64,000 nucleotides of DNA from Noviluteimonas lactosilytica. GTDB lineage: Bacteria; Pseudomonadota; Gammaproteobacteria; Xanthomonadales; Xanthomonadaceae. The translations under genes were made by a program, and so were the position numbers. How positions within the stretch are numbered: the first letter of the stretch is position 1; each line of letters opens with the position of its first letter. The stretch lies in NCBI RefSeq assembly GCF_020866925.1, contig NZ_JAJGAK010000005.1:118562-182561 (forward strand), given 5' to 3'. Positions 1 to 10,675 of the stretch are shown here, piece by piece. The notes beneath the pieces were generated by a model. The model worked only from the letters and a program-made list of their open reading frames with translations, ran no database searches and was not told where the DNA came from.

Positions 1-360
1 GATCGCGTTGCCGTCGATGCGCGCGAACTCGCACGCGTGCAGCACGCCTTCCACCGCCATGCGCATGCCGAGCATGGTGGCGTGGAAGATGTTGAGGCGG
101 TCGATGTCCTCGACTTCGACGCTGACGATCTTGTACGCGATCGCGCGCCGGACGATGAGCTCGTACAACTCCGCGCGGCGATCGGCCTGCAGTTGTTTCG
201 AATCGGCCAGGCCGTTGATCGGCGTGCGGCCCGGGGCGAACACCACCGCGGCGACCACGACCGGCCCAGCGAGCGGTCCGCGGCCCGCTTCATCGACGCC
301 GGCGAAGCGCGCGATCGAAGTCGCGATGGAAGGCGCGTCGGCGGCGGGTTCAAAAGACAT
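1..360 (-). CDS. rnhB: Ribonuclease HII, N-terminal part (cut by window edge)
   Basis: This enzyme removes RNA from RNA-DNA hybrids and misinserted ribonucleotides. The 120 visible residues start at the ATG at 360 and run off the window. Residues 20-30 carry the family motif [14 protein letters not shown], with the first catalytic Asp and Glu, followed by SKQL. The gene follows lpxB on the same strand, as in many proteobacteria (lpxB-rnhB), but here a 127-bp gap with a palindrome separates them. Identification rests on the strong N-terminal motif; the rest cannot be seen. Confidence 0.93.
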   Translation of the reverse strand, partial: MSFEPAADAPSIATSIARFAGVDEAGRGPLAGPVVVAAVVFAPGRTPINGLADSKQLQADRRAELYELIVRRAIAYKIVSVEVEDIDRLNIFHATMLGMRMAVEGVLHACEFARIDGNAI

Positions 361-396
361 GCAATCAAATCGCGACGAGGTTCGAGGGTGGACGCG

Positions 397-439
397 GGGG
401 TCAGACCGCCTTTTCCACCGGAAAAGGTGCTCTGACCCC
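397..439. repeat. Palindromic intergenic element between lpxB and rnhB
   Basis: The arms GGGGTCAGA (397-405) and TCTGACCCC (431-439) are perfect inverted repeats. Inside them a second dyad pairs CCTTTTCC with GGAAAAGG. It lies between two genes that are usually co-transcribed. It looks like a REP-type dispersed palindrome and could fold in the mRNA as a processing or partial termination site. Only one copy is seen in this window. Confidence 0.6.
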
Positions 440-487
440 TGTTTTTGCTTTTGCTTTCGCGGTGGACTTTGCGGGTCGCCGACGCAT

Positions 488-1651
488 TCACGCAACAGGT
501 TCGGCGGGTGCGAGCAGTTCGGCGATGACGTCGGCGGCACGCTCGGAGGCATCGCGCCGCAACATCAGGTGCAGGTCGCGGAAGCGCGCCTGCAGCAGCA
601 GGCCGGGCTCGGGCGTGCTCAGCAACGGGAGCAGCGCGCCGGCGATGCGTTCGGGCGTGCAGTCGTCCTGCAGCAGTTCGGGCACCAGCGGTTCGCCGGC
701 CAGCACGTTGGGCAGCGAGACGTGTTCGACCTTGAGCAGGCCGAAGGTGCGCACGATCGCGTGGGTCAGGTCCGACAGCGTGTAACCGACGACCATCGGC
801 CGCTTGCACAGCATCGCTTCGAGCGCCGCGGTGCCGGAGGCGAGGAGGACCGCGTCGCTCGCGATCATCGCCTGCTGCGCCTGGCCGTCGAGGACGTGCA
901 TGTTGGCAAGACTCGTCGGCGCCACCGCATCGATCGCGCGGCGGCACGCGGCGTTGGCGGCGGGCACGACGATGTGCAGGTCGGGCAGCGACGAGGCCAG
1001 CTGCGCGGCCGCCTCGAAGAAAATGCGGCCGAGGCGATGGATCTCGCCGAGGCGCGAACCCGGCAGCACTGCGAGCACGAGCGCATCCTGCGGCAGGCCG
1101 AGCGCCGCGCGCTCGGCGTTGCGGTCGGGCTCGAGCGGCAGTGCGTCGGCGAGCGGATGGCCGATGTAGCGCGCGTCGACCCCGTGCTGCGCGTAGATCG
1201 CAGGCTCCATCGGGAACAGGCACAGCACGCGATCCGCGCTGCGACCGATCTTCGCCGCGCGCGATTGCCGCCAGGCCCACAACGACGGGCTGACGTCGTG
1301 CACGGTGCGCACGCCGCGTTGCTTCAGCCACTTCTCGACGCCGAGGTTGAAGTCGGGCGCGTCGATGCCGACGAACACGTCGGGCTTCCACGCGAGCATG
1401 CGTTCGCGCAGGTCGCAGCGCACGCGCAGCAGGCGCGGCAGGTGCGCGACGACTTCGGCGAGGCCGAACACCGCGAGTTCCGATGCGTCGTGCCATGCGT
1501 CGAACCCGGCCGCGCGCATGCGATCGCCACCGATGCCGGCGAACGATGCGTTCGGGAAGCGCGCGCGCAGGGCCTCGACGAGGCCGGCGCCGAGTTGGTC
1601 GCCGGAGGTTTCCCCCGCGACCAGGCCGATGCGGAGGGGCCGGGCGTCCAT
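488..1651 (-). CDS. lpxB: Lipid-A-disaccharide synthase
   Basis: Joins UDP-2,3-diacylglucosamine to lipid X to make the lipid A disaccharide at the cytoplasmic face of the inner membrane. The product has 387 residues, the normal family length. Visible family motifs are GETSGD (13-18), GIDAPDFN (95-102), SPSLWAWR (121-128), GHPLAD and PGSR (197-200). The residue before SPSLWAWR is usually part of YVSPS; here it reads HDVSPS. The start lies 3 nt after the lpxA stop, so translation is probably coupled. Confidence 0.96.
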   Translation of the reverse strand: MDARPLRIGLVAGETSGDQLGAGLVEALRARFPNASFAGIGGDRMRAAGFDAWHDASELAVFGLAEVVAHLPRLLRVRCDLRERMLAWKPDVFVGIDAPDFNLGVEKWLKQRGVRTVHDVSPSLWAWRQSRAAKIGRSADRVLCLFPMEPAIYAQHGVDARYIGHPLADALPLEPDRNAERAALGLPQDALVLAVLPGSRLGEIHRLGRIFFEAAAQLASSLPDLHIVVPAANAACRRAIDAVAPTSLANMHVLDGQAQQAMIASDAVLLASGTAALEAMLCKRPMVVGYTLSDLTHAIVRTFGLLKVEHVSLPNVLAGEPLVPELLQDDCTPERIAGALLPLLSTPEPGLLLQARFRDLHLMLRRDASERAADVIAELLAPAEPVA

Positions 1652-1654
1652 GCG

Positions 1655-2437
1655 TCAGCGCAGGAGGTGGCGTTCGCCGCTGCTGATGAAATCGAGCATC
1701 GCGCGCACGTCGTCGCTTTCCTGCGCGAGCTCGCCCAACTGCACGATGGCTTCGTCGAGCTTCGCGCCCGAGAGGTACAGCGCACGGTATGCGCGCTTGA
1801 TCGCCGAGACGCGGGCGGCGTCGAAACCGCGGCGCTTCAGGCCTTCGGTATTGATGCCGCGCGGGCGGCCGTAGCTTTCCTGCGCGACCATCAGGAACGG
1901 CGGCACGTCGCCGTTGACGAACGCGCCCATGCCGACGAACGCGTGGTCGCCGATGCGGCAGAACTGGTGCACGCCGACGAAGCCGCTCAGGATCACCTGG
2001 TTGCCGACTTCGACATGCCCGGCGAGCGTCGCGTTGTTGGAGAACACGCAACCGTCGCCGATGAGGCAGTCGTGCGCGACGTGCACGTAGGCGAGCAGCC
2101 AGTTGCCGTTGCCGATGCGCGTGACGCTCTTGTCGTGGCCCGTGCCGCGGCTGATGGTGACGAACTCGCGCACGACGTTGTCGTCGCCGATCACCAGTTC
2201 GGTGCGTTCGCCGGCGAATTTCTTGTCCTGCGGATCGCCGCCGATCGCGGCGTGGCCGTGGAAACGATTGGCGCGCCCGATGCGGGTCGGCCCGGTGATG
2301 GTGCAATGCGGACCGACGACGGTGTCGTCGCCGATCTCGACGTCGGGGCCGATGACGGTGTATGCACCCACGTGCACGTTCGCGCCCAGGCGCGCACCCG
2401 GATCGACGACGGCGGTGGGATGCACCTGCGCGGTCAT
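1655..2437 (-). CDS. lpxA: UDP-N-acetylglucosamine acyltransferase
   Basis: Catalyses the first step of lipid A synthesis, 3-O-acylation of UDP-GlcNAc from hydroxyacyl-ACP. The 260 residues show the left-handed beta-helix hexapeptide repeats over roughly residues 1-185 and a helical C-terminus. The catalytic His is expected at His122 in [10 protein letters not shown], and GGDPQD lies near residue 67. It sits between fabZ and lpxB in the classic lpxD-fabZ-lpxA-lpxB order and has a 5-nt gap from the fabZ stop. Confidence 0.97.
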   Translation of the reverse strand: MTAQVHPTAVVDPGARLGANVHVGAYTVIGPDVEIGDDTVVGPHCTITGPTRIGRANRFHGHAAIGGDPQDKKFAGERTELVIGDDNVVREFVTISRGTGHDKSVTRIGNGNWLLAYVHVAHDCLIGDGCVFSNNATLAGHVEVGNQVILSGFVGVHQFCRIGDHAFVGMGAFVNGDVPPFLMVAQESYGRPRGINTEGLKRRGFDAARVSAIKRAYRALYLSGAKLDEAIVQLGELAQESDDVRAMLDFISSGERHLLR

Positions 2438-2442
2438 CGGGC

Positions 2443-2892
2443 TCAGCCCTTGACCTCGGCGCAGAGGATTTCGGCGCAGGCGACCTGTTCGCCGTCGACC
2501 TTCGCCACGCCCTGGTAAAGCGCCATGTTGCGGATCGTGCGCTTGAGCTCGACGTGCAGCTCGAGGCGATCGCCCGGCACGACCATGCGCGAGAACTTCG
2601 CGTTGTCGATCTTCACCAGGTAGAACAGCTTGTCGGTCGCCGCGGATTGGTGCGAGAGCTGCGTCAGGATGCCGCCGGCCTGCGCGAGCGCTTCGATCAC
2701 CAGCACGCCCGGCATCACCGGGTGGCCGGGGAAATGGCCCTGGAAGAACGGCTCGTTGATGGTGACGTTCTTGATGCCGAGGATGCGCTTGTTCGCCTCG
2801 AACTCGACGACCCGGTCGACCAGCAGGAACGGGTACCGGTGCGGCAGCAGCTGCTGGATCTTCAGCACGTCGAGCGGGAGTTGCACGTCCAT
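2443..2892 (-). CDS. fabZ: 3-hydroxyacyl-[acyl-carrier-protein] dehydratase
   Basis: Dehydrates 3-hydroxyacyl-ACP in fatty acid synthesis, and competes with LpxA/LpxD for the same substrates. The 149-residue hot-dog fold protein has [13 protein letters not shown] (16-28), [12 protein letters not shown] with catalytic His53, and Glu67 in [12 protein letters not shown] chose the ATG at 2890-2892 because AAGGA lies 6 nt upstream. An ATG two codons earlier (2896-2898) would give an ATGA overlap with the lpxD stop and is possible. Confidence 0.95.
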   Translation of the reverse strand: MDVQLPLDVLKIQQLLPHRYPFLLVDRVVEFEANKRILGIKNVTINEPFFQGHFPGHPVMPGVLVIEALAQAGGILTQLSHQSAATDKLFYLVKIDNAKFSRMVVPGDRLELHVELKRTIRNMALYQGVAKVDGEQVACAEILCAEVKG

Positions 2893-2894
2893 CT

Positions 2895-3911
2895 TCATTC
2901 CTTGTCCTTGCCAGGCAAGCGCCGGGCCAGCGAATCGAGTTGCTTGAAGCGCGCGGCGTTCTTGCGCCAGCTGCGATTGTCCATGATCGGCGTGCCCGAC
3001 GAGTACTCGCCCGGCTCGCGGATCGAGTGCGTGACCAGGCTCATGGCGGTGACGACGACGCGGTCGCACAACTCGAGGTGGCCGAGGACGCCGGCGCCGC
3101 CGCCGATCAGGCAGTAGCGGCCGATCTTCGCGCTGCCGGCCACGGCGGCGCAGCCGGCCATCGCGGTGTGCGCGCCGATCACGGCGTTGTGGCCGACCTG
3201 GATCTGGTTGTCCAGGCGCACGTCCTCTTCGAGGATCGTGTCTTCCAGCGCGCCGCGATCAATGGTGGTGTTGGCGCCGATCTCGCAATCGTCGCCGATC
3301 GAAACGCCGCCGAGTTGCGGCACCTTGAGCCAGCGGCCGGCGTCCATCGCCAGGCCGAAGCCGTCGGCGCCGAGCACGGCGCCCGGATGGATGCGCACGC
3401 GTCGGCCGAGGCGCACGCGCGTCACCAGCGTGACGCGCGCGATGAGCTCGCTGCCTTCGCCGACATGACAGTCGTCGCCGACGACGCAGCCCGGGCCGAC
3501 CATCGCGGCCGGACCCACGGTGCAACGCGCGCCGATCACGACGTACGGCCCGATGTGCGCCGTCGAATCGATCGTCGCGGTGGGATCGACCACGGCGCTC
3601 GCATGGATGCCCGACGATGCGTCGCTGCGCGGCTCGAACAACGCGGCGATGCGTGCGAACGCGGCGTAGGGATCGCGCGCGATCAGCGCGGTCCCGTGGA
3701 AGCCTTCCGCGTCTTCGGCGCGCATCGTGACCACGCCCGCCTGCGTCTGCGCGAGTTGCGCGCGGTACTTCGGATTCGCCAGGAAGCCCAGCGAATCCGC
3801 GCGCGCGTTGGCGAGCGTCGCGACGCCGCGCACGATCGCATTCGGATCGCCCGCGACCTCGAGCCCGAAGCGCGCCCCGAGTTCCTTCGCGGTATACGCC
3901 GGGGCGCTCAT
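2895..3911 (-). CDS. lpxD: UDP-3-O-(3-hydroxyacyl)glucosamine N-acyltransferase
   Basis: Adds the N-linked hydroxyacyl chain in the third step of lipid A synthesis. The 338-residue protein has an N-terminal uridine-binding domain (about 1-100), a hexapeptide-repeat beta-helix (about 100-290), and a C-terminal helix that binds ACP. The catalytic His is expected at His241 in QVGHNAVIG. It follows bamA by 24 nt. No skp/ompH chaperone gene lies between bamA and lpxD, unlike the enterobacterial order. Confidence 0.97.
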   Translation of the reverse strand: MSAPAYTAKELGARFGLEVAGDPNAIVRGVATLANARADSLGFLANPKYRAQLAQTQAGVVTMRAEDAEGFHGTALIARDPYAAFARIAALFEPRSDASSGIHASAVVDPTATIDSTAHIGPYVVIGARCTVGPAAMVGPGCVVGDDCHVGEGSELIARVTLVTRVRLGRRVRIHPGAVLGADGFGLAMDAGRWLKVPQLGGVSIGDDCEIGANTTIDRGALEDTILEEDVRLDNQIQVGHNAVIGAHTAMAGCAAVAGSAKIGRYCLIGGGAGVLGHLELCDRVVVTAMSLVTHSIREPGEYSSGTPIMDNRSWRKNAARFKQLDSLARRLPGKDKE

Positions 3912-3935
3912 GCGGGTCGTCTCATCCGCTCGCGA

Positions 3936-6413
3936 TCAGAACGAGCCGCCGAAGGTGAACTGCAGGCGCTCGGTGTCGTCGCCCGGGAAGCGGGTCAGCG
4001 GATCGGCGTCCATCGTGCGCAGCGGCAGTGCGTAGCTGATCGACAGCGGACCCATCGGCGAACGCCACAGCAGGGCGATACCCGCCGAAGCGCGCAGTTC
4101 CGCCGCATCGAACGTATCCCAGTCGGCGTACACGTTGCCGACGTCGAAGAACGCCGAAACGCGCGCGGCCGGCGAGTCGAACAGCTTCGGGAACACCAGT
4201 TCCACCGTGCCGACGGTCTTCAGCGCGCCACCGATCGGCTGCGACGTGAACCCGTTGAACTCGTGCGGACCCAGCGAGTTGTCGACGAAGCCGCGCACGC
4301 GACCCGAGGACGAGATGCCGCCCGCGTAGAAGCGTTCGAAGAACGGCAGGCCGTCGCTGTTCGCCGTGTACAGGAAGTCGTCGTTCTCCGGCGTGCACGT
4401 GACCGTCATGTCGATGCACAGGTCGCGGTACTTGATGTCGCCGTAGCTGTCGCCGTAGCCGATGTTGACCGCGGTGAGCAGGATCAGCGACGGGTTGAGC
4501 GGGAAGTAGCGCGAGTAGGTGTACTCGGCCTTCCAGTACTCGACCGTCGAGCCCGGCATCGCGATTTCGAGCGTGGAGCGGTGGTAGCTGCCGCGCGACG
4601 GCATGAAGTAGTCGTTGCGCGTGTCGCGCGAGTAACCGAGCTGCCAGCGCCACGCGTGGAAGGTGTTCTGGCCGACGGCGTCGATGTAGTCCTGGATCGA
4701 GATCGGCGTGGAGGCCGACAGCAGGATCTCGTTGGTGTCGATGCCGATCATCGACGACACGGTGTCGTACTCGGTGATCGGCAGGCCGAGGAACACCTGG
4801 CCCGCGCCGCTGTTGGTGGTGTAGTTCGCCACGCCGTAATCGCTGTAGTCGAACTCGCGCCACCACAGGTTGTAGCCGAGGGTCAGGCCTTCGTCGGTGA
4901 AGTAGGGGTTGGAGAACGAGAAGTCGTAGCGCTTCTGGTAACTGCTCTGCTGCGCGGCGACGGACACGCGGTTGCCGCTGCCGAGGAAGTTGTTCTCCTG
5001 CAGCTGCACCGAGAGGTTGACGCCCGACAACTGCGAATAGCCCACGCCGAACATGAAGCTGCCCGAGGTGGTTTCCTTGACCGTGTAGGTGACGTCGACC
5101 TGGTCGTCGGTACCGGGGACCGCCACGTTCTCCACTTCGACCGTTTCGAAGTAGCCCAGGCGCTGCAGGCGCACCTTCGAGCGGTCGACCGCGGCCTGCG
5201 AGTACCACGCGCCTTCGAACTGGCGCATTTCGCGGCGCAGCACTTCGTCGGCGGTACGCGTGTTGCCCTTGAACACGATCTTGCGCACGTTGACGCGCGG
5301 ACCCGGCACGACCTGGAAGTTGATGTCGACCGTGTTGTTGTCCGCATGCACTTCCGGGAGCGGGTTCACCTGCGCGAACGCGTAGCCGATGTTGGCGAGC
5401 GCGGAGACGATGCCGTCGGACGTGAACTCGAGGACGCGACGGGAGAACAGCTGACCCTCCTTGACGGGGATCATCTTCTCGATGTCTTCCTTCGGCAGCA
5501 CGGTGTCGCCGGTGACCTGCACCTTCGCGATCTTGTACTGCTCGCCCTCGGTCAGGCCCGCGCTGATGAACATGTCGCGCTTGTCGGGGCTGATCGACAC
5601 CTGGGTGGAGTCGAGGCTGAAGTCGACGTAACCGCGGTCGAGGTACCAGCTGGTCAGCTTCTCCATGTCGCCGGAGAGCTTCTCGCGCGAATACTGGTCG
5701 TCGCGGCGATACCACGACAGCCAGTTGTTCTCGCGCGATTCCCAGTCCTCGGTGATCAGGTCGTCGGCGAAGGCGTCGTTGCCCACCAGGTTGATGTGCC
5801 GGATCTTGGCCGCCTTGCCTTCCTTGATCGCGATCTGCACGTCGACGCGGTTGCGGTCCAGGCGCGACACGGTCGGCGTGATCACGACGTTGTACTTGCC
5901 GCGGTTGTTGTACTGGCGATTGAGTTCCTGGGTGACGCGGTCGAGGCTCAGGCGGTCGAAGGTCTCGCCTTCGGCCAGGCCGATGTCCTTCAGGCCCTTC
6001 GTCAGGTCCTCGGTCTTGATGTCCTTGTTGCCCGTGATCGTCAGCTTGTTGATCGCGGGGCGTTCGACGACGGTCACCACGAGGATGTCGCCCTGGCGGT
6101 CCAGGCGCACGTCCTCGAAGAAGCCGGTGTTGTAGAGCGCGCGGATCGCATCGGCGCCGAGCGCCGAGTCGAGGCGATCGCCGCGTTCGACCGGCAGGTA
6201 CGTGAACACGGTACCGGCGGAAATGCGCTGCAGGCCTTCGATGCGGATGTCGCTGACGACGAAGGCGGCCGGGTCGACGCCGGTGGGCGCGGGCGCCGGC
6301 TCGGCCTGCGGAAGCGCGAACGGATTGGCCGTCTGCGCCGCGGCGGGCGCGGCGATCGCCGAAGCGAGGGCAAGGGCGAGCAGGCGGCGGGAAAGGTGTC
6401 GCGTCATCGTCAC
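3936..6413 (-). CDS. bamA: Outer membrane protein assembly factor BamA
   Basis: Core subunit of the BAM complex, which folds and inserts beta-barrel proteins into the outer membrane. The 825-residue product has a signal peptide (about 1-27, ending APAAAQ), five POTRA domains (about 45-450) and a 16-strand barrel that ends in F (QFTFGGSF), the usual C-terminal recognition feature. It lies directly downstream of rseP with a 79-bp gap. Length and context fit a full-length gene. Confidence 0.97.
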   Translation of the reverse strand: MTMTRHLSRRLLALALASAIAAPAAAQTANPFALPQAEPAPAPTGVDPAAFVVSDIRIEGLQRISAGTVFTYLPVERGDRLDSALGADAIRALYNTGFFEDVRLDRQGDILVVTVVERPAINKLTITGNKDIKTEDLTKGLKDIGLAEGETFDRLSLDRVTQELNRQYNNRGKYNVVITPTVSRLDRNRVDVQIAIKEGKAAKIRHINLVGNDAFADDLITEDWESRENNWLSWYRRDDQYSREKLSGDMEKLTSWYLDRGYVDFSLDSTQVSISPDKRDMFISAGLTEGEQYKIAKVQVTGDTVLPKEDIEKMIPVKEGQLFSRRVLEFTSDGIVSALANIGYAFAQVNPLPEVHADNNTVDINFQVVPGPRVNVRKIVFKGNTRTADEVLRREMRQFEGAWYSQAAVDRSKVRLQRLGYFETVEVENVAVPGTDDQVDVTYTVKETTSGSFMFGVGYSQLSGVNLSVQLQENNFLGSGNRVSVAAQQSSYQKRYDFSFSNPYFTDEGLTLGYNLWWREFDYSDYGVANYTTNSGAGQVFLGLPITEYDTVSSMIGIDTNEILLSASTPISIQDYIDAVGQNTFHAWRWQLGYSRDTRNDYFMPSRGSYHRSTLEIAMPGSTVEYWKAEYTYSRYFPLNPSLILLTAVNIGYGDSYGDIKYRDLCIDMTVTCTPENDDFLYTANSDGLPFFERFYAGGISSSGRVRGFVDNSLGPHEFNGFTSQPIGGALKTVGTVELVFPKLFDSPAARVSAFFDVGNVYADWDTFDAAELRASAGIALLWRSPMGPLSISYALPLRTMDADPLTRFPGDDTERLQFTFGGSF

Positions 6414-6492
6414 GTCCGGTTGGGGTTGCGGGCCACCGTCCGTGCGGCGGTGGCGAGGTCTGGGGCGGCGCCGGCAGGCGTTGCGCGTCGGG

Positions 6493-7854
6493 TTACCAAT
6501 GGAAGACGTCGTTGAACAACGCCAGCCCCATCAGGCCGACCAGCAGCGCCAGGCCCACGTATTGCCCGGCAGCCATCGTACGCTCGCTCAACGGACTGCC
6601 CTTGACCAACTCAATAAGGTAATACAGCAGGTGTCCCCCATCCAAGAGCGGGATGGGCAGCAGGTTGAGGATCGCCAGTGAGATCGACAGGATGGCCAGG
6701 AAGTTCAGGAACCAGGCGAATCCGAGTTGCGCGGTCGCGTTCGCGGCGCGCGCGGTGGTGATCGGTCCCGAAACGTACTTCAGCGACGCGTTGCCGGTGA
6801 CCATGCGGCCGATGAAGCCGACCGTGTCGTGCGCCTTCTGCCACGTTTCGCGCACGGCCATCGGGACCGCCTCGAGCGGGCCGAAGCGGCGCACCGCGTC
6901 GAACGGCGGCGGCTGGCCGCCGGCGCGCGAAGCGATGCCGAGGATCGCGCGCTCGCTGCCGTCCTCCTGCCGCTGCAGCACGGGCGTCAGCGGCAACGCG
7001 AGGCGGTTGGTCTTGCCGTCGGTCGTGCGTTCCACTTCGATCATGCCGGGCTCGCCGCGTTGCGCGAGCGCCTTCACGGCAGGGGCGATGTCGGTGAAGT
7101 CGGCGACAGGCTGGCCGTCGACCGCGATGATGCGATCGCCCACGGCGAGCACGCCGTAGGCCGGCGAGCCTTCCACGATGTTGTCGATGATCGGCGCCTG
7201 CAGGCGATGGCGTGCGACCAGGCCGACGGTGTCGGCGGCGCGCAGTTCGTCGAAATCGGCGGGGAGCTTGCCCATGTCCAGCTCGCGCGTGCGCATCTCG
7301 CCGTCGCGCGTGCGCACTTGCACCGGGACGCGCGCGCGATCCAGGCCCGCGACTGCGAGCGCGAACTGCACGTCGGTCCACGTCGGCGTTTCGCGATCGC
7401 CGATCTTCAGCACTTCGTCGCCTGCGTGCAGGCCCGCTTCGGCGGCGATGCCGCCCGCGCGACCGACGACCGGCGCGTATTCCTGGATGCCGACGATGAA
7501 GGCGCCCCACAGCAACAGGACGCACAACAGGATGTTGGCGACCGGGCCGGCGGCCGCGATCGCGATGCGCTCGTACACCGATTGGCGGTTGAACGCCTGC
7601 GCCTGTTCGGCCGCGGGGACTTCGCCCTCGCGTTCGTCGAGCATCTTGACGTAGCCGCCGAGCGGAATCGCGGCGACGACGAACTCGGTGCCGTCGCGCC
7701 CGCGGCGCATCCACAGCGGGCGACCGAAGCCGACCGAGAAGCGCAGCACCTTGACGCCGCACTTGCGTGCGACCCAGTAGTGGCCGAATTCATGGAACGT
7801 CACCAGCACGCCGATGCTGACGATGAACCAAAACAGGGAACCGATCGCGTCCAT
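6493..7854 (-). CDS. rseP: Site-2 protease RseP (M50 zinc metalloprotease)
   Basis: Intramembrane protease that cleaves the anti-sigma factor RseA and so releases sigma-E on envelope stress. The 453-residue product starts at the ATG at 7854, two nt after the dxr stop. HEFGH (21-25) and LDGG (404-407) supply the zinc ligands inside membrane segments. Two PDZ domains lie between them (about 125-215 and 220-305). The gene sits between dxr and bamA, the standard place. Confidence 0.96.
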   Translation of the reverse strand: MDAIGSLFWFIVSIGVLVTFHEFGHYWVARKCGVKVLRFSVGFGRPLWMRRGRDGTEFVVAAIPLGGYVKMLDEREGEVPAAEQAQAFNRQSVYERIAIAAAGPVANILLCVLLLWGAFIVGIQEYAPVVGRAGGIAAEAGLHAGDEVLKIGDRETPTWTDVQFALAVAGLDRARVPVQVRTRDGEMRTRELDMGKLPADFDELRAADTVGLVARHRLQAPIIDNIVEGSPAYGVLAVGDRIIAVDGQPVADFTDIAPAVKALAQRGEPGMIEVERTTDGKTNRLALPLTPVLQRQEDGSERAILGIASRAGGQPPPFDAVRRFGPLEAVPMAVRETWQKAHDTVGFIGRMVTGNASLKYVSGPITTARAANATAQLGFAWFLNFLAILSISLAILNLLPIPLLDGGHLLYYLIELVKGSPLSERTMAAGQYVGLALLVGLMGLALFNDVFHW

Positions 7855-7856
7855 CT

Positions 7857-9029
7857 TCAGCCTTTGGCATGCGCCGCGAGTGCGGCCTGCGCGTGGTGTC
7901 GCGCGGCGCGGTCGGCGTCGCGGAGCACCTCGAGCGTGTCGGCCGGCACCGGCGGCAGCGCGGCGAGGGTGTCCTCGACCAGCGCGGGTATGGCAAGGAA
8001 AGCGATGCGGCCCTGAAGAAAGGCTGAAACCGCCACTTCGTTGGCCGCGTTCAACTGGGCCGGGGCAGTGCCGCCGGCGCGCAGGGCGGCATAGGCGAGG
8101 CCCAGGCAGGGGAAGGCGTCGAGGTCCGGCGCCTCGAAATCCAGGCGCCCGTGCTGCAGCAGGTCGAGCCCGCCGACCCCCGAGGACACCCGTTCCGGCC
8201 ACGCCAGGCCCACCGCGAGCGCGGTGCGCATGTCCGGATTGCCGAGTTGCGCCAGCGTGCTGCCGTCGACGAACTCGACCAGCGAATGCACCAGGCTCTG
8301 CGGATGCACGAGCACGTCGATGCGGTCGGCCTCCAACCCGAACAGGTGATGCGCCTCGATCACTTCCAGGCCCTTGTTCATCAGCGTGGCCGAGTCGACC
8401 GAGATCTTCGGGCCCATCGACCACTTGGGATGCGCGACCGCCTGTGCGGGCGTGACGTCCGCCAATTGTGCGCGCGTGCGGCCGCGGAACGGACCGCCGG
8501 ACGCGGTGAGGCAGATGCGCTTCAGCCCCGCGTGCGCATGCGCGTCGGGGAGGCACTGGAAGATCGCGTTGTGCTCGCTGTCGATCGGCACGACGGTCGC
8601 GCCCGCATCGCGCGCGGCGCGCGTGAGCAGTTCGCCGGCGAGCACGAGCGATTCCTTGTTCGCGAGCAGCAGGCGCTTGCCCGCGCGCGCGGCGGCGAGC
8701 GTCGAACGCAAGCCGGCGGCGCCGACGATCGCGGCGACGACGGTCGTGCACGCATCGCCTTCGACCAGCGCATCGAGTGCGTCTTCGTCCGCGTGCGCCT
8801 GCGTCGGCAGGCCGGCATCGCGCAGGCCGTCGCGCAGCGCATCGAAGTGGCGTGCGTCGGCGATCACCGCGTGGTCGGGCCGATGCGTGCGACACAACGC
8901 GAGCAACGCATCGACCTGCGAACCCGCGGCGAGCACGCTCGCGCGCATGCGTTCGGGGTGGCGTGCGATGACGTCCAGCGTGCTGCTGCCGATCGAACCG
9001 GTTGCGCCGAGGACTGCGACGTTCTGCAT
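7857..9029 (-). CDS. dxr: 1-deoxy-D-xylulose 5-phosphate reductoisomerase
   Basis: Converts DXP to MEP with NADPH, the first committed step of the non-mevalonate isoprenoid pathway. The 390-residue product begins with the NADPH-binding [13 protein letters not shown] (8-20), and carries ANKESLV (123-129) and the metal-binding DSEH (150-153). It precedes rseP and follows cdsA. A much longer open frame continues upstream of the ATG but covers cdsA and lacks a start, so I place the start at MQNVAVLG. Confidence 0.97.
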   Translation of the reverse strand: MQNVAVLGATGSIGSSTLDVIARHPERMRASVLAAGSQVDALLALCRTHRPDHAVIADARHFDALRDGLRDAGLPTQAHADEDALDALVEGDACTTVVAAIVGAAGLRSTLAAARAGKRLLLANKESLVLAGELLTRAARDAGATVVPIDSEHNAIFQCLPDAHAHAGLKRICLTASGGPFRGRTRAQLADVTPAQAVAHPKWSMGPKISVDSATLMNKGLEVIEAHHLFGLEADRIDVLVHPQSLVHSLVEFVDGSTLAQLGNPDMRTALAVGLAWPERVSSGVGGLDLLQHGRLDFEAPDLDAFPCLGLAYAALRAGGTAPAQLNAANEVAVSAFLQGRIAFLAIPALVEDTLAALPPVPADTLEVLRDADRAARHHAQAALAAHAKG

Positions 9030-9052
9030 GGTCAGAAAGCCTTGCGGTCCGG

Positions 9053-9889
9053 TCAGAAGCCCAGGAGGCCCTTGCCGAGCGCGAACACCGGCAGCGCGGC
9101 GAGTACGCTGTCGATGCGGTCGAGGATGCCGCCGTGGCCCGGGATCAGGTCGCCCGAGTCCTTCGCGCCGACGTGGCGCTTGAGCAGGCTCTCGAACAGA
9201 TCGCCGACGACCGAGAAGCCGACGGTGACCACCACGACCAAAGCGATCGCCGGCATCTGCGCGACCGTCGCACCCGCGAACGGCGCCGCGGCCAGTGCCA
9301 CGACGAGCGAGGCGAGCATGCCGCCGACGAGGCCTTCGATGGTCTTGTTCGGGCTGATGCGCGGGCTGAGCTTGTGCTTGCCGAAGCGTCGGCCGGCAAA
9401 GTACGCGCCGGTGTCGGCGGCCCAGATCACCAGCAGCGCGATCAGCAGCCAGCGGTGTCCGTTGTTCGTGCTGCCGTGGATCAGCGCAAGCGCGCACCAG
9501 GCCGGCACCACCGCGAGCGTGCCCGCGGCGAGCTTGAACATGCGCGCGTTGGTGTCGTGGTCGGAGGCGAAGTTGAAGTTGCGCAGCCACACCATCGCCA
9601 GCAACCACCACGCCACGCCGATCACGGTCGCGATCTGGAACAGCACGAAGCTGAAGCCGTTGCTCGAACGCGAGGCCCAGGTGATCGCGACCATCATCGC
9701 GAGGTTCGCCACGAGCAGGACGCTGCGATGCAGGGTGTCGTCGATCTCGGCCAGGCGGAACCATTCCCACAGCCCGGCGAGGAAGAGCACGGCGGCGAGG
9801 GCAACCAGCCACGGCGTGTCGAGGAACAACACGGCCGCGATCGCGAGCGGGGTCATGAACAGCGCGGCCAGCAGTCGCGTGCGGGTCAT
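9053..9889 (-). CDS. cdsA: Phosphatidate cytidylyltransferase
   Basis: Makes CDP-diacylglycerol from phosphatidate and CTP, the branch point of phospholipid synthesis, in the inner membrane. The 278 residues form about eight membrane helices and end with the CDS signature around [18 protein letters not shown], followed by [12 protein letters not shown]. The start codon overlaps the uppS stop as ATGA (9886-9889), so the two are translationally coupled. Confidence 0.95.
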   Translation of the reverse strand: MTRTRLLAALFMTPLAIAAVLFLDTPWLVALAAVLFLAGLWEWFRLAEIDDTLHRSVLLVANLAMMVAITWASRSSNGFSFVLFQIATVIGVAWWLLAMVWLRNFNFASDHDTNARMFKLAAGTLAVVPAWCALALIHGSTNNGHRWLLIALLVIWAADTGAYFAGRRFGKHKLSPRISPNKTIEGLVGGMLASLVVALAAAPFAGATVAQMPAIALVVVVTVGFSVVGDLFESLLKRHVGAKDSGDLIPGHGGILDRIDSVLAALPVFALGKGLLGF

Positions 9890-10659
9890 TCGTCGGTCCC
9901 GGCGGGGGGCGGAGGAAAGGAGGCGGATACCTGGGCCCCGGTGAGACCGAAGCGCCGCTCTCGCATCGCGTAGTCGTCCAGGGCCTGGCGGAGTGTGGCG
10001 GCATCCACGTCCGGCCACAATGTTTCGGTGAACCACAGCTCGGTATAGGCGAGCTGCCAGAGCAGGAAGTTGCTCACGCGCGTGTCGCCGCCGGTGCGGA
10101 TGAACAGGTCGGGCGGCGGAAGGTCGGACAGCGCGATGCGGCTGGCGAAGGCGTGCTCGTCGATCGCGTCCGGCTTCACGCGGCCCGCGGCGACGTCTTC
10201 GGCCAGCGAACGCGCGGCGTTGACGATGTCCCAGCGCCCGCCGTAGCTCGCGGCGACGGACAGGTGCAGGACCGTGTTGTCGCGCGTCGTCGCTTCGGCC
10301 GCGTCCATGCGCGCGCGGATCGCATCGCCGAAACGTTCGCGCTGGCCGATGAAGCGGATGCGCACGCCGCGGCGATGCAGTTCGTCGACTTCGCGTTCGA
10401 GCGCGTTGAGGAACAGCTTCATCAGCGCGCCGACTTCTTCTTCGGGCCGGCCCCAGTTTTCGCTCGAGAACGCGAACAGGGTGAGCGCACCGATCCCGTG
10501 TTCGATGCAGAAGTCCACGCAGTTCTGCACCGCGCGCGCGCCGGCGCGATGTCCGATCACGCGCGGGCGGCGACGGCGTTCGGCCCAGCGGCCGTTGCCG
10601 TCCATGATCACGGCGAGGTGGCGCGGGACCCGCGCCGGCTGCGTTGCGTCGGAAGGCAT
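9886..10659 (-). CDS. uppS: Undecaprenyl diphosphate synthase
   Basis: Cis-prenyltransferase that builds the C55 carrier lipid for peptidoglycan and O-antigen. The 257 residues show [13 protein letters not shown] with catalytic Asp20, FAFSSENW (62-69) and RTGG (188-191). The next residue of the usual RTGGE motif is Asp192 here instead of Glu, a conservative change. It lies between frr and cdsA, the common frr-uppS-cdsA-dxr order. Confidence 0.96.
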   Translation of the reverse strand: MPSDATQPARVPRHLAVIMDGNGRWAERRRRPRVIGHRAGARAVQNCVDFCIEHGIGALTLFAFSSENWGRPEEEVGALMKLFLNALEREVDELHRRGVRIRFIGQRERFGDAIRARMDAAEATTRDNTVLHLSVAASYGGRWDIVNAARSLAEDVAAGRVKPDAIDEHAFASRIALSDLPPPDLFIRTGGDTRVSNFLLWQLAYTELWFTETLWPDVDAATLRQALDDYAMRERRFGLTGAQVSASFPPPPAGTDE

Positions 10660-10675
10660 GCAGGAAACCGTGGCG

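Noticed and set aside
2940..6515. A 1191-codon plus-strand open frame opposite lpxD and bamA
   Set aside because: High GC leaves the antisense strand open; the minus-strand proteins have clear family motifs and the plus frame has low-complexity Arg/Ala/Val-rich composition with no start signals.
7857..10004. Open frame extending dxr upstream to 715 codons
   Set aside because: The extension overlaps cdsA/uppS, lacks family similarity, and dxr has a good ATG at its conserved N-terminus.
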